Source: Fluoribacter dumoffii NY 23
Lineage (GTDB): Bacteria > Pseudomonadota > Gammaproteobacteria > Legionellales > Legionellaceae
Length of the DNA: 64,000 bases
Reading direction: 5' to 3'
Assembly: GCF_000236165.1 (NCBI RefSeq)
Contig: NZ_CM001373.1
Coordinates: 3,080,712-3,144,711, forward strand
The notes beneath the pieces are model-generated. The model saw nothing but the letters and a program-made list of their open reading frames with translations. It was not told the origin of the DNA and made no database searches. The position numbers were made by a program, and so were the translations under genes. This document shows, piece by piece, positions 17,496-27,567 of the stretch; position 1 is the stretch's first letter, and each line of letters begins with the position of its first letter.

Positions 17496-18791
17496 TTAGG
17501 CATGGTTGATTGGCTTGCAATACGTTTCCTTCACTGTGAAAGCCAATATTAAGGCAACGACCGAGCACAACGGCAACAACTTCAATCCAGCCTGAAAATC
17601 AGAGAGCAATAAAGTTTCAACATTATACGCACGAGCTCCCGAGACCATATCGACCAACCGTCCAACCAGAGGTTGCAATAAAGCACCTACAAAAATTGAT
17701 ATCATATTGGTAAATGCAATAGAGGTTCCAATCACATTTCTATCATGTATTTCAGTTGATACAGCATAAGCAATAGCAACACCGGTGTTCGTTAATCCAA
17801 AAAGGAAGAAGAGAAGGTAAGCGTAATTTTGACTGAGAGTAGGACTAAATACATATAAAGAGGTAAAGATAATCCCAAACATTGCAGAAAGGATCATTAA
17901 CGGCTTACGGCGTCCCATTTTGTCGGAAAGCCACCCGGATAAAGGCCCACTGATTCCCCAACCAATAAAAATCAATCCGGTGGCAAAAGCAGCAGCATGA
18001 GCCCCAAGTCCCCTGCCAAATTGCAAGTATGCAGGTCCAATTGCTTCACCGATCACCGCGGTTGGCCCAAATAAAAATCCAGCATACAACGCATTAAGCC
18101 AGGTTTGTCTGCAAGATAATATAACCTTTAAACTTTGCAGAATGCTGAGCTGATTAACGGAGCGTACTTCGCTACGGTGTTCACCGGGTTTATCTTGGAC
18201 AAATTGATACAGTAATGCTGCAAGAGCAATGAATAGGAAGGCGATAATCAGCATACTGTGGCGCCATCCTACATTAGTAACCAAAAAGGATACCGGTGCT
18301 TCTCCAGCAGCTGCACCTAACATTCCCAACGCTTGGGTTAAACCAGCGAGTAAACCCAACATGGTGGGTGGGAACCAGGAAGTGGCCAATCTTAGGGAGC
18401 AAACAAAAGCGAAAGCAGCACTGAAACCAATGAGCATTCTTCCTATTGAGCCCATGAGCAAACCGTCTGCCAGACCAAAAACACAACAACCAAAGGCGGT
18501 GACCAAAGACATTACCGTGAGTAACCAACGGATACTTAAACGGTCCACTGTGAGTCCAACTGGAATTTGCATAAATATATAGGGAATATAGAAAGATGCA
18601 GTTAAAATACCAAAACCAGCTTCATTAATTCCAAAATCAATTTGCAAGTAACGGTGCATTACGCCGGGTGCAACACGAGCCATATAATCAGAAAAATAGA
18701 AGGCAGCTGCCAACCCCCATACTAACCAAGCAAATCCTAAATAACTTTTACGGTTATAAATCTCTACCCTAGACTCATGTATTTTGTTCAT
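17496..18791 (-). CDS. MFS transporter, Pht-like
   Basis: A 431-residue major facilitator protein with 12 predicted helices. The loop 2-3 signature is modified (GLTVDRLSIRW), and the equivalent second-half motif is GWLSDKMGRRKP. The opening pattern FYFSDYMARVAPGVM resembles Legionella phagosomal transporters (Pht family), which import amino acids or nucleosides and are expanded in this genus. Substrate cannot be read from the sequence. It is a single gene. Confidence 0.82.
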   Translation of the reverse strand: MNKIHESRVEIYNRKSYLGFAWLVWGLAAAFYFSDYMARVAPGVMHRYLQIDFGINEAGFGILTASFYIPYIFMQIPVGLTVDRLSIRWLLTVMSLVTAFGCCVFGLADGLLMGSIGRMLIGFSAAFAFVCSLRLATSWFPPTMLGLLAGLTQALGMLGAAAGEAPVSFLVTNVGWRHSMLIIAFLFIALAALLYQFVQDKPGEHRSEVRSVNQLSILQSLKVILSCRQTWLNALYAGFLFGPTAVIGEAIGPAYLQFGRGLGAHAAAFATGLIFIGWGISGPLSGWLSDKMGRRKPLMILSAMFGIIFTSLYVFSPTLSQNYAYLLFFLFGLTNTGVAIAYAVSTEIHDRNVIGTSIAFTNMISIFVGALLQPLVGRLVDMVSGARAYNVETLLLSDFQAGLKLLPLCSVVALILAFTVKETYCKPINHA

Positions 18792-19157
18792 AAACTCTCT
18801 ACGCTAATAATAATCCTAATTGGCTTTGTTTAATTGAAGGGATAAAAACAAACCTCCAGAATAGAGGTCGTTAGCATTTCAATTTATATTCCGAGTTCAC
18901 CAGTACCTCATTAACGGTATGAAATGGAATCAAACCCTAACATACTTAATCAAAAAATGGGCAATAAATCTGCAAAACAAAACCTACATTATACTGGTGT
19001 TGTCATTTATTTCAACACATAGTTTGATTTCATTTTCATAGGTTCAGAAAATGGTTATAATTGGATGCAATCCATCAGCATGAGTGCAAACACGATTTTC
19101 TTGTGTATTACAAAAGCATGCTGCCAACTATTTGATCAAAATTTACTAAGGCCTAGA
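18792..19157. other. intergenic region between the MFS gene and the SseB-like gene
   Basis: About 365 AT-rich bases between two divergent genes, which should hold both promoters. The only structure seen is a weak five-pair hairpin near 18853-18870. A longer frame entering from 19065 is the upstream extension of the SseB-like gene and lacks a ribosome binding site. Confidence 0.4.
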
Positions 19158-19547
19158 ATGAATGCCCTTGACCTTGCAATAAAAGAAGCGCTTGATTCTG
19201 CAGGAAACAACAAAGAAGCGAACAAAGCCTATCTCGAGTTTATAAAAGCAAACTTTATTGTCCCCGTAGAAAAAAATTCTGGAGATGAACAACCGCGGGT
19301 ATTGTATTTACAAGAACAAGGTTCGATTTTTCTCCCGGTCTTCTCTGAAATGACCTATCTTGATGCATGGGCTTGCGATATTGCAGATGAAATCAATCTT
19401 CTTAAATTATCAGGAGTCGATTTACTCAAGGGACTTGGTGAACACGTAACGGTGTGTCTCAATATAGGCAGTGCCCTCTACAAGGAATTTAACCCCTCAG
19501 AGATCGCGCGAATGCGCTCAATGGTTTTGAAATTTTTCAAAGATTAA
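19158..19547 (+). CDS. SseB-like protein
   Basis: From the ATG at 19158 (AAGG seven bases upstream) this encodes 129 residues. The pattern resembles the SseB N-terminal domain: a helical start, a strand pair around YLEFIKANFIVPVEK, then VLYLQEQGSIFLPVFSEM, and a C-terminal block VTVCLNIGSALYKEFNPSEIARM. In Enterobacteria SseB is linked to serine sensitivity and its fold is found in several unrelated contexts. Function here is unknown. A frame starting at 19065 is longer but unsupported. A GC-rich hairpin follows the gene. Confidence 0.65.
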   Translation: MNALDLAIKEALDSAGNNKEANKAYLEFIKANFIVPVEKNSGDEQPRVLYLQEQGSIFLPVFSEMTYLDAWACDIADEINLLKLSGVDLLKGLGEHVTVCLNIGSALYKEFNPSEIARMRSMVLKFFKD

Positions 19548-19562
19548 ACATTTTGAACTTCC

Positions 19563-19580
19563 CTCCCCCATACGGGGAGA
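19563..19580. other. GC-rich hairpin between convergent genes
   Basis: CTCCCC-CATAC-GGGGAG lies between the SseB-like and RMF-like genes, about 15 bases past the SseB-like stop. There is no T run on either strand, so its role as a terminator is uncertain. Confidence 0.45.
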
Positions 19581-19647
19581 AGGAAGTATTGAGGGTCATA
19601 GCAGGCATCAACTAACAACCAGGTGACGTTAATAGCGCTCCAACTTT

Positions 19648-20022
19648 CTAGGCTACTAATTCAAACAATTGATAGCCAACTATTGCCGAAGCGGCTATTG
19701 CCCCACTGATTTCAATAACCAGTGATAAAAAACTGTGCTTTTGGCAATACTCTTGGTCATTTGCAGCCCTTTCTGCGGTTGCTGCGACCTCTTCTTTATC
19801 CAGGGGATTTAATTCAAACAAGGGAGCTTCACCCTCAATCGCATCCCACCAACCTTCCAGCCAATGCTCTGCTTGTTGAGTCCCTTTTTGGAAAGGGTTA
19901 TCCTCTTCCGCAACATCAGCAAGCGCACACTCATAACCGTATGCATAGCTGTCTTCATAAGTTGGATGTTCGATGTTAAAGCGTAATTTAATATGTGGTA
20001 GTAAGGCTGTTATGTCGTTCAT
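19648..20022 (-). CDS. RMF-like protein with C-terminal membrane helix
   Basis: A 124-residue protein starting at the ATG 20022, which has a GAGGG site eight bases upstream. Residues about 22-65 (SYAYGYECALADVAEEDNPF ... HWLEGWWDAIEGE) match the spacing of the ribosome modulation factor core, where a G-Y-x-A-G segment precedes N-P-[FY] and W-L-x-G-W. A hydrophobic helix follows at about 100-122. RMF dimerises ribosomes in stationary phase, but classical RMF is about 55 residues, strongly basic and has no membrane helix. This protein is acidic, so ribosome binding is not assured. Confidence 0.6.
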   Translation of the reverse strand: MNDITALLPHIKLRFNIEHPTYEDSYAYGYECALADVAEEDNPFQKGTQQAEHWLEGWWDAIEGEAPLFELNPLDKEEVAATAERAANDQEYCQKHSFLSLVIEISGAIAASAIVGYQLFELVA

Positions 20023-20364
20023 GATTTTACCCTCTATATTTATATACAGTATCTTCAATTTTCATACTGTTAATAATTTCAACATTAATGTTAATTTTAC
20101 GACTTTAAGTTAACGCTTATTTACCAAATAAAAACATTTACTAATTCTTGACAAATTTCTCTAACACAGAAATATAACTTTGAAAAAATCGTTTTGGTTG
20201 TTTATTTCTATAATTATATTAAGCAATTACTATGCCAATATATTTTTTGTCTTTTTAAAAAACAAAAAAAATAGAGTAAGGACACAAAGAGAGAAAAAAA
20301 GCAAAATTATGGCAGAACATAACTTTTTGCCGGCAAATTTTGCCGCACGTTTTTAGCCTATGAT
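20023..20364. other. AT-rich intergenic region downstream of pdxH
   Basis: About 340 very AT-rich bases holding the promoter of the RMF-like gene and the 3' end of the pdxH transcript. A small palindrome (CGGCAAATTTTGCCG, 20330-20344) lies 20 bases past the pdxH stop; no T run follows it on the pdxH strand. No coding frame is convincing. Confidence 0.4.
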
Positions 20365-21012
20365 TTATGGGGCTAGACGATGATACATCCACTGCCCATC
20401 ATGCTGGTAGTAATGAATTCTATCATGCAAACGATTATCCCGTCCTTGCCAGAACTCAATCTCATCAGGAAGTACCTTATAGCCGCCCCAAAAAGTTGGC
20501 CGTAATACCGGTTCTTGCCCATGTTCTTGAATTAAATCATTCAGGGCTTTTTCCAATAATTCCCTTCCTTGAATTTCATGACTTTGGGGAGAAACTATAG
20601 CGCTGAACTGGCTTTTTATTGGTCTTGAGGAAAAATATTCATCCGATTGCTTCTCATTTACTTTCTGGATTTGCCCGCGTACACGTACTTGTCTTGCCAT
20701 TTGTGGCCAATAAAAATTTAACGCCACATGAGGATTGTTTTGAATTTGTTTTGATTTCGTACTGTTATAATTGGTATAAAAAACAAAACTTCCCTCATCC
20801 AATCCTTTTAACAGCACAACCCTGGAGTCTGGGTAACCCCGTTTATCCACTGTAGAAAGAACCATGGCAGTGGGGTCATTTTTTTCATTTTTTAATACAT
20901 CTTCAAACCAAAGCTTAAATTGAACAAGTGGATCTTCCGGAAGTGATTTTTCACTTAGATTCAGTTCCCCATATTCTCGTCGTATGTCCGCTATGCTTCG
21001 AAAATTTGTCAT
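20365..21012 (-). CDS. pdxH: pyridoxamine/pyridoxine 5'-phosphate oxidase
   Basis: PdxH is an FMN enzyme that makes pyridoxal 5'-phosphate in the final step of vitamin B6 synthesis and salvage. The 215-residue protein shows the conserved segments [22 protein letters not shown] near residue 48, [13 protein letters not shown] near 78, [17 protein letters not shown] near 97, and the C-terminal signature [15 protein letters not shown]. It follows sucD on the same strand with about 120 bases between, including a strong hairpin, so it probably has its own promoter. Confidence 0.95.
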   Translation of the reverse strand: MTNFRSIADIRREYGELNLSEKSLPEDPLVQFKLWFEDVLKNEKNDPTAMVLSTVDKRGYPDSRVVLLKGLDEGSFVFYTNYNSTKSKQIQNNPHVALNFYWPQMARQVRVRGQIQKVNEKQSDEYFSSRPIKSQFSAIVSPQSHEIQGRELLEKALNDLIQEHGQEPVLRPTFWGGYKVLPDEIEFWQGRDNRLHDRIHYYQHDGQWMYHRLAP

Positions 21013-21047
21013 GAAATACCATTAAAAAGAATTGTTATGCAGGATAG

Positions 21048-21070
21048 GTCCTGCGGCTTGTCCGCAGGAC
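21048..21070. other. perfect nine-pair hairpin after sucD
   Basis: GTCCTGCGG (21048-21056) and CCGCAGGAC (21062-21070) are perfect inverted arms around a five-base loop, 63 bases after the sucD stop and just before pdxH. No T run follows directly. It may mark the 3' end of the sdh-suc transcript. Its TGCGGCTTGTC core recurs in the element between emrA and emrB. Confidence 0.5.
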
Positions 21071-21132
21071 GAGGCTTATTATTTATTCTTTGCTTGGGCA
21101 GTGCAATTTTGCCCTCACAGAGTATCTAGGGT

Positions 21133-22008
21133 TTACCAGCCTGTTACTTCGGCAATTGCATCACCCAAATCAGCTGGTGAACGTACTGTTTTAACCCCGG
21201 CAGCCTCTAAAGCTTTATATTTTTCAGCCGCAGTCCCTTTACCTCCGGAAATAATCGCCCCTGCATGTCCCATGCGTTTTCCAGCGGGTGCTGTAACCCC
21301 GGCAATATAGGACACTACAGGTTTGCTCACGTGCGATTTGATGTATTCCGCAGCTTCTTCTTCTGCAGATCCACCGATTTCACCTACCATGATAATAGCC
21401 TGAGTTTGGGAGTCTTGCTCAAATAAAGCTAAAGCATCAATGAAACTGGTTCCAGGAATAGGGTCGCCTCCAATACCAATACAGGTACTTTGGCCAAAAC
21501 CTTTGTCTGTAGTTTGTTTCACAGCCTCATAAGTTAAAGTACCTGAACGTGAAACAATACCTACTTTTCCAGGCAAATGGATGGAACCGGGCATAATACC
21601 TATTTTACACTCGCCAGGGGTGATAATTCCGGGACAGTTTGGACCAATGAGACGAGCCTGAGTATTGTTTTCCAAATAGACTTTTACCTGCAACATATCC
21701 AGTACAGGAACACCCTCGGTGATACAAACAATTAATTGAATTCCGGCATCTGCAGCTTCCAGAATGGAATCCTTGCAAAATGGCGCTGGAACGTAAATCA
21801 CACTGGCTTCGGCTTGAGTTTCTTCCACTGCTTCACGCATGGTGTTGAAAACCGGTAAGCCCAGATGTTTTTGCCCGCCCTTTCCTGGTGTAACCCCACC
21901 AACCATACGCGTACCATAAGCTATCGCTTGTTCTGAATGATAAGTGCCTTGTTTTCCCGTAAAACCCTGGCACAGTACTTTAGTATTTTTATTTACCAAT
22001 ACACTCAT
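21133..22008 (-). CDS. sucD: succinyl-CoA synthetase, alpha subunit
   Basis: SucD and SucC convert succinyl-CoA to succinate with formation of ATP or GTP. The 291-residue protein has the CoA-binding [18 protein letters not shown] block near residue 16, [10 protein letters not shown] near 120, and the phosphohistidine loop [17 protein letters not shown] near 247. It is the last gene of the sdhCDAB-sucABCD block, 22 bases downstream of sucC. Confidence 0.97.
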   Translation of the reverse strand: MSVLVNKNTKVLCQGFTGKQGTYHSEQAIAYGTRMVGGVTPGKGGQKHLGLPVFNTMREAVEETQAEASVIYVPAPFCKDSILEAADAGIQLIVCITEGVPVLDMLQVKVYLENNTQARLIGPNCPGIITPGECKIGIMPGSIHLPGKVGIVSRSGTLTYEAVKQTTDKGFGQSTCIGIGGDPIPGTSFIDALALFEQDSQTQAIIMVGEIGGSAEEEAAEYIKSHVSKPVVSYIAGVTAPAGKRMGHAGAIISGGKGTAAEKYKALEAAGVKTVRSPADLGDAIAEVTGW

Positions 22009-22030
22009 TATTAACCTCGAAATTTAGTAA

Positions 22031-23191
22031 TTAAGCAACAGCTGCCACAATTTTTTTCGCAGCATCAGTTAAACTGGTTGCAGCAATTACATTCAAATCA
22101 CTTTTATTTAAAATCTCAGCACCCAGTTGCGCATTATTACCCTCAAGGCGTACTACTACAGGGATTTTCACATCCACTTCTTTCACTGCAGCAAGAATAC
22201 CATCGGCAATGAGGTCGCAACGAACGATACCACCAAATATGTTTACTAAAATACCTTTAACTTTTTCATCAGAAACAATAATTTTTAATGCTTCACTGAC
22301 TCGTTCCTTGGTAGCACCACCCCCTACGTCAAGGAAGTTAGCCGGTTCGCCACCATGTAACTTGATTACATCCATAGTCGCCATTGCCAATCCGGCACCA
22401 TTTACCATACATCCAATGGTTCCATCTAAAGGAATATAATTTAATTCCCAGTCACTGGCGCGATTTTCTCGCTCGTCTTCTTGAGATGTGTCGCGCATGC
22501 TTTTCAATTTGGGTTGTCGATATAATGCATTACCATCAATGTTGATCTTTCCATCCAGACAAATTAATTGGCCCTGCTTGGTGACAACCAAAGGATTAAT
22601 TTCCAGAAGGCTCAGATCACAATCAACAAACATTTTACCCAATCCCATCATCAAATGCGTAAATTGCTTCATTTGCTCATCTTGCAGACCCAATTTAAAA
22701 CCTACATCACGGCATTGAAACGGCATGACACCAACTAACGGGTCTACTATAATCTTAAAAATTTTCTCGGGTGTCTCTTCAGCTACTTTTTCTATTTCAA
22801 CACCACCTTCAGTGGAAGCCATGAATACTACGCGTCGAGTAGCACGATCAACAACGGCGCCCAGATATAACTCTCTGCCAATATCACAGGTTTCTTCGAT
22901 CAATACAGCGTTGACGGGCTGGCCATGAGCATCAGTTTGGTAGGTAACCAGGCGTGTACCCAATAATGATTTTACCGCCTGTGCCAATTCATCTTTGTTC
23001 GATACTAATTTTACACCACCGGCTTTTCCTCTACCCCCGGCATGAACTTGTGCCTTGACTACCCAACGAGCAGTAGATAATTGTGACGCGACTTGGATTG
23101 CGTCTTCGACATTATAGGCAACCTCACCTTTAGGAACTGGTAAATTGTAGCTGGCAAACAATTGTTTAGCCTGGTATTCATGTAAATTCAT
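22031..23191 (-). CDS. sucC: succinyl-CoA synthetase, beta subunit
   Basis: This is the nucleotide-binding subunit of succinyl-CoA synthetase. The 386-residue protein has an N-terminal ATP-grasp domain ([22 protein letters not shown], then [18 protein letters not shown] near residue 45) and a C-terminal CoA-ligase-like domain with [14 protein letters not shown] near 285 and the glycine loop [10 protein letters not shown] near 318. It sits between sucB and sucD with short gaps. Confidence 0.97.
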   Translation of the reverse strand: MNLHEYQAKQLFASYNLPVPKGEVAYNVEDAIQVASQLSTARWVVKAQVHAGGRGKAGGVKLVSNKDELAQAVKSLLGTRLVTYQTDAHGQPVNAVLIEETCDIGRELYLGAVVDRATRRVVFMASTEGGVEIEKVAEETPEKIFKIIVDPLVGVMPFQCRDVGFKLGLQDEQMKQFTHLMMGLGKMFVDCDLSLLEINPLVVTKQGQLICLDGKINIDGNALYRQPKLKSMRDTSQEDERENRASDWELNYIPLDGTIGCMVNGAGLAMATMDVIKLHGGEPANFLDVGGGATKERVSEALKIIVSDEKVKGILVNIFGGIVRCDLIADGILAAVKEVDVKIPVVVRLEGNNAQLGAEILNKSDLNVIAATSLTDAAKKIVAAVA

Positions 23192-23250
23192 TGCAATTAC
23201 CTTTCTAAAAAAGCAAAATTCGTCCGCACGAACTTTGCTGTTACATTACA

Positions 23251-24465
23251 TTAAACATTAAGTAAAAGACGCGCAGGATCTTCCAATAACTCTTTAACGC
23301 TTACCAAAAACTGTACTGAATCTTTTCCATCAATCAATCGATGATCATAAGACAAAGCCACATACATCATTGGACGGATAACAATTTGCCCTTTCTCTAC
23401 TACAGGTCTCTCTTCAATTTTATGCATTCCCAAAATTCCGGTTTGCGGGGGATTGATAATCGGAGTAGCCAATAAAGAACCGAACACACCGCCATTAGTA
23501 ATAGTAAATGTTCCTCCTTGCATGTCTTCCATTGCTAATTTGCCTTGTCGTGCTTTTAATGCGGCATCATTTATGGCCATTTCAATTTCAGCCATGCTCA
23601 TTTGATCCGCATCACGAATTACCGGGACGACCAATCCCCGCTCAGTAGAAACGGCTATTCCTATGTCATAAAAACCGTGATAGACGACATCTTGTCCATC
23701 GATTGAAGCATTTACGGCAGGGAAACGCTTTAATGATTCAACAACCGCTTTAGTAAAAAAGGACATAAATCCGAGTTTTACTCCATGCTTTTTCTCAAAA
23801 CTGTCTTTGTACTGGGCGCGCATGTCCATTACCGCTTTCAAGTTGACTTCATTAAAGGTCGTCAACATCGCTGCATTATGCTGGGCTTCCAATAAACGCT
23901 CTGCAATTTTAGCTCTTAAACGGGTCATGGGAACTCTGCGCTCTTCACGTAAACCCATTGGCGCTTTTTGTGGCTGCTCTTTTTGGCTCTCAGCAGATTT
24001 AGACGATTTCTCTCTATTGGATTCAATGTAGGCAAGTACGTCTTCTTTAGTAATTCGGCCATCTTTACCGCTACCCTGAATTTGTCCTGGTTGCAGATCA
24101 TGTTCTGCCATCATTCGGCGTACTACAGGGCTCGTTGACTTATCTTCCTTGGCACTTACTTTATCACTTTCTTCTTCGCTGGGTTTTGTAGCTGCCGCTT
24201 TCTTTTCTTCTTTGACCTCAGAACCAGAACCTTCTTTAATTATTGCCAATAGTTGGCCTGAATGTACCGTATCCCCCTCTTGGAATTTGATTTCTTCCAA
24301 TATCCCATCAGCTGGAGCTGGAACTTCCAACACAACTTTATCTGTTTCCAAATCCAGTAAATTTTCATCCCGGGTAACTTTATCACCTACTTTTTTATGC
24401 CATGCAGCTACAGTCGCATCAGCAACGGATTCAGGCAAAACAGGTACTTTGACTTCGATAGACAT
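23251..24465 (-). CDS. sucB: 2-oxoglutarate dehydrogenase E2 (dihydrolipoyl succinyltransferase)
   Basis: This is the core of the 2-oxoglutarate dehydrogenase complex, transferring the succinyl group to CoA. The 404-residue protein has one lipoyl domain with the modified lysine Lys43 in LETDKVVLE, and a charged linker. A peripheral-subunit-binding domain lies near 112-150 ([14 protein letters not shown]). The catalytic domain has the active-site [12 protein letters not shown] motif near residue 372. One lipoyl domain is normal for SucB. It lies between sucA and sucC. Confidence 0.97.
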   Translation of the reverse strand: MSIEVKVPVLPESVADATVAAWHKKVGDKVTRDENLLDLETDKVVLEVPAPADGILEEIKFQEGDTVHSGQLLAIIKEGSGSEVKEEKKAAATKPSEEESDKVSAKEDKSTSPVVRRMMAEHDLQPGQIQGSGKDGRITKEDVLAYIESNREKSSKSAESQKEQPQKAPMGLREERRVPMTRLRAKIAERLLEAQHNAAMLTTFNEVNLKAVMDMRAQYKDSFEKKHGVKLGFMSFFTKAVVESLKRFPAVNASIDGQDVVYHGFYDIGIAVSTERGLVVPVIRDADQMSMAEIEMAINDAALKARQGKLAMEDMQGGTFTITNGGVFGSLLATPIINPPQTGILGMHKIEERPVVEKGQIVIRPMMYVALSYDHRLIDGKDSVQFLVSVKELLEDPARLLLNV

Positions 24466-24553
24466 GGTTATACCTTCTTATTTTATTAATTTCGTTAACA
24501 CATTGCAGCCTGAGGTAAAACATGTCCATTCCCAGGCTACGATAAATTTAAAT

Positions 24554-27358
24554 TCAGTCCAATAAAGCTTGCTCTACTAAAGCTTGTTGTTGCTGTGCAT
24601 GCAGCGCAGGGCTTCCTACAGCAGGTGCAGCGGCAAACTCTCTTCCGGCATAGTGTAAGGTTTGTTCAGGTAGTAAACAATCAATTATATTATGCTGAGA
24701 AGAGAACCATACTCCCTGGTTCTGCGGTTCTTCCTGGCACCAAATTACTTTCTTGGCCTGAGGATATTTATTTAACTCAGTCGTAAGTGCCTTTTTGGGG
24801 AAGGGATACAATTGCTCAATCCGCACTATAGCAATGTGGTTCAGCTCTTTATCACGACGCATTTGCAATAGATCATAATAAACTTTTCCACAACACAGTA
24901 CCACTTTGGTGACTTTCTTGGCATCCAGGGCATCAATTTCAGGGATAATATTATGGAATTTTCCTTTAAATAAATCATCTAAAGGAGAAACAGCCAATTT
25001 ATGACGCAAAAGACTCTTGGGAGTCATGACAATCAATGGTTTCCTGAAATTACGAATCACTTGTCTTCTTAACAAATGGAAAATTTGGGCTGGGGTAGTG
25101 GGCGTACAAACTTGCATGTTATGCTGGGCACACAGCTGCATGTAACGCTCCAGGCGCGCAGAGGAATGCTCTGGGCCTTGTCCTTCATATCCATGCGGTA
25201 ACAGCATTACTAAACCACAAAGACGTCCCCATTTTTGTTCACCGGAACTAATGAATTGATCAATTACTACCTGGGCACCATTCGCAAAATCGCCAAATTG
25301 GGCTTCCCAAAGTACCAGAAAATTTGGGGCGGAGGCAGCAAAACCATATTCAAACGCTAAAACTGCTTCTTCTGAAAGCACTGAATCGATGACAGAGAAA
25401 GGTCGGTTCAATTCATTTTTTATTTGCTCCAGAGGCACAAAGGTTTCACCTGTTTCCGCATCATGCAATACTGCATGACGATGAGCAAAAGTTCCTCTTC
25501 CGGAGTCCTGACCGGACAAACGTACCCCATAACCTTCCTGAATTAAACTGGCATATGCCATCGTTTCAGCATAACCCCAGTTCATTGGTAATTCACCGGC
25601 TGTCATTTTATCCCGTTCATTTAACAAACGCTGAACTACTGGATGTAAGGTAAATCCTTCCGGCAATTGATTTAATTGGTATGCTAGTTTTTTTAAGTTT
25701 TCTTTAGTGATAGTGGTATCAACTTTATCTGTCCATTTGGCATTTACATAAGGGGTCCAGTCAACAGCATATTTACCTTCATAATCACCATGGACCAAAT
25801 CCACCACGGCTTTGCCCTGATCCAAAGAATCACGATAGGCATCGACTAGTTTCTCAGAATCTTTACTGGTCAGTATTCCTTCCTGGACTAGGCGCTCTGC
25901 ATAGATTTCGCGTAATGGACGCATGGATTTAATTTTTCGATACATGGAAGGTTGAGTCACTGCCGGCTCATCTGCCTCATTATGGCCATGACGTCGGTAA
26001 CACACCAGATCAACAACCACGTCGCGTTTAAATTTCATTCTGAAATCAAATGCCAATTTGGTCGCAAACACCACAGCCTCAGGATCGTCTCCATTTACAT
26101 GGAGAACAGGCGCCTGCACCATTTTCGCAACATCGGTACAATACAGGGTTGAGCGTGAATCCAGTGGATTACTGGTGGTAAACCCTATTTGGTTATTAAT
26201 CACGATGTGAACTGTACCCCCGGTACTGTAGCCGCGAGCCTGGGAGAAATTGAAGGTTTCCATCACCACTCCCTGTCCGGCAAATGCAGCATCACCATGA
26301 ATCACAACAGGGACAACTTTTTCCTTTTTAACCAGATCATTGCGCCGACCCAAGCGGGAGCGAACCGAGCCCTCTACTACTGGCCCAATAATTTCCAGAT
26401 GTGAGGGATTAAATGCCAAAGCCAGGTGTACTACTGAACCTGCACCTGTTCTTATATCTGAAGAAAAACCTAAATGATATTTAACGTCGCCTGTGCGCTC
26501 GTATTTTATTTTTCCTTCGAATTCCTGAAAAAGCTGATTAGGTTCTTTGCCCAACACATTAACGAGTACATTTAAACGGCCTCGATGCGCCATTCCAATG
26601 ACCACTTCCTTAACGTTATCTCGTCCAGCACAATCAATAATTTCTTTCATCATGGGAATTAGGGCATCCCCACCTTCCAAAGAGAATCGTTTTTGTCCCA
26701 CATACTTCGTGCCCAGGTAACGCTCTAAACCGTCTGCTGCAATTAAGTCTTTTAAAATCTGTAGCTTTTTGCTTGCATCCAGTTTGAGCCGCCCACGTAC
26801 AGACTCCATCCGCTCTTGCAGCCATTCCACTTCTTCGGTATTAGAAATATGCATGTATTCTATACCAATACTGCCGCAATATGTTTCCAGCAAGGCTTGA
26901 TGAATCTCATCCAAAGTCATTTCAGGACCATTAAAGGTCGTGCCGGCAAAAAATTTCCGGTTTCTGTCTGCATCAGATAAGTGGTGATAATCCAATTCCA
27001 ACGCCGGGACAGGAGTACGCGCTGTCATTTCGAGGGGATCGAGCTTAGCGGCATGATGCCCTAAAGAGCGATATGAATTGATGAGATCGGCAATGCGAAA
27101 TTGCTGGCTATCTGAAGATTGCACTACAGGGATTACTTTTTTATCCGCATTCTGTAAAAAATATTCGCGGATCTCTCTATGTGAACGTTCCTTTTCAGCA
27201 TCATTAACTTTGGGTAAAGCACTGAAGACTGCACGCCAATCGGATGAAACCGAACTTGGATCAGCCAGATAATCTTCATAGAGACTATCCACATATGCCA
27301 TACTTCCGCCAGATAAATAGGAAGAAGCCCATTCTTTTTGCAGATCGGAACTGCTCAT
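24554..27358 (-). CDS. sucA: 2-oxoglutarate dehydrogenase E1 component
   Basis: This thiamine-diphosphate enzyme decarboxylates 2-oxoglutarate and passes the succinyl group to SucB. The product has the N-terminal WASSYLSGGSMAYVDSLYEDYL block that binds the E2 core. The ThDP site includes GDAAFAGQGVVMETFN and NNQIGFTT, with the transketolase-like domain VLWEAQFGDFANGAQVV following. I start at the ATG 27358, nine bases from a GGAG site. The ATG two codons upstream (27364) is possible, while the extension to 27418 is not. The length (934) is typical. Confidence 0.95.
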   Translation of the reverse strand: MSSSDLQKEWASSYLSGGSMAYVDSLYEDYLADPSSVSSDWRAVFSALPKVNDAEKERSHREIREYFLQNADKKVIPVVQSSDSQQFRIADLINSYRSLGHHAAKLDPLEMTARTPVPALELDYHHLSDADRNRKFFAGTTFNGPEMTLDEIHQALLETYCGSIGIEYMHISNTEEVEWLQERMESVRGRLKLDASKKLQILKDLIAADGLERYLGTKYVGQKRFSLEGGDALIPMMKEIIDCAGRDNVKEVVIGMAHRGRLNVLVNVLGKEPNQLFQEFEGKIKYERTGDVKYHLGFSSDIRTGAGSVVHLALAFNPSHLEIIGPVVEGSVRSRLGRRNDLVKKEKVVPVVIHGDAAFAGQGVVMETFNFSQARGYSTGGTVHIVINNQIGFTTSNPLDSRSTLYCTDVAKMVQAPVLHVNGDDPEAVVFATKLAFDFRMKFKRDVVVDLVCYRRHGHNEADEPAVTQPSMYRKIKSMRPLREIYAERLVQEGILTSKDSEKLVDAYRDSLDQGKAVVDLVHGDYEGKYAVDWTPYVNAKWTDKVDTTITKENLKKLAYQLNQLPEGFTLHPVVQRLLNERDKMTAGELPMNWGYAETMAYASLIQEGYGVRLSGQDSGRGTFAHRHAVLHDAETGETFVPLEQIKNELNRPFSVIDSVLSEEAVLAFEYGFAASAPNFLVLWEAQFGDFANGAQVVIDQFISSGEQKWGRLCGLVMLLPHGYEGQGPEHSSARLERYMQLCAQHNMQVCTPTTPAQIFHLLRRQVIRNFRKPLIVMTPKSLLRHKLAVSPLDDLFKGKFHNIIPEIDALDAKKVTKVVLCCGKVYYDLLQMRRDKELNHIAIVRIEQLYPFPKKALTTELNKYPQAKKVIWCQEEPQNQGVWFSSQHNIIDCLLPEQTLHYAGREFAAAPAVGSPALHAQQQQALVEQALLD

Positions 27359-27437
27359 TTTCATTCTCTCCAAAGGGGTATTAATCACTAACACCATTAA
27401 ATTGGCTATTCCACTCATCCCCGTGGATAAAACAGCT

Positions 27438-27457
27438 ATCCCCGCAATAGCGGGGAT
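27438..27457. other. perfect eight-pair hairpin between sdhB and sucA
   Basis: ATCCCCGC (27438-27445) and GCGGGGAT (27450-27457) pair around AATA, 80 bases before the sucA start and 110 bases after the sdhB stop. No T run follows. It could attenuate or process the transcript between the sdh and suc halves. Confidence 0.5.
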
Positions 27458-27567
27458 TCATCCTTATGCTGGTTTTAAGCTCACTTCAGGATAGGATTCC
27501 CCCAGAGGGAAATTCAATTGTCCAAGCTTAGGGCTTTTACCAGCTACCAAAACTAAAAGAAAAACAC

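Noticed and set aside
20330..20344. Palindrome CGGCAAATTTTGCCG as a pdxH terminator
   Set aside because: No T run follows on the pdxH strand and the stem has only a very small loop; left as an unexplained palindrome.
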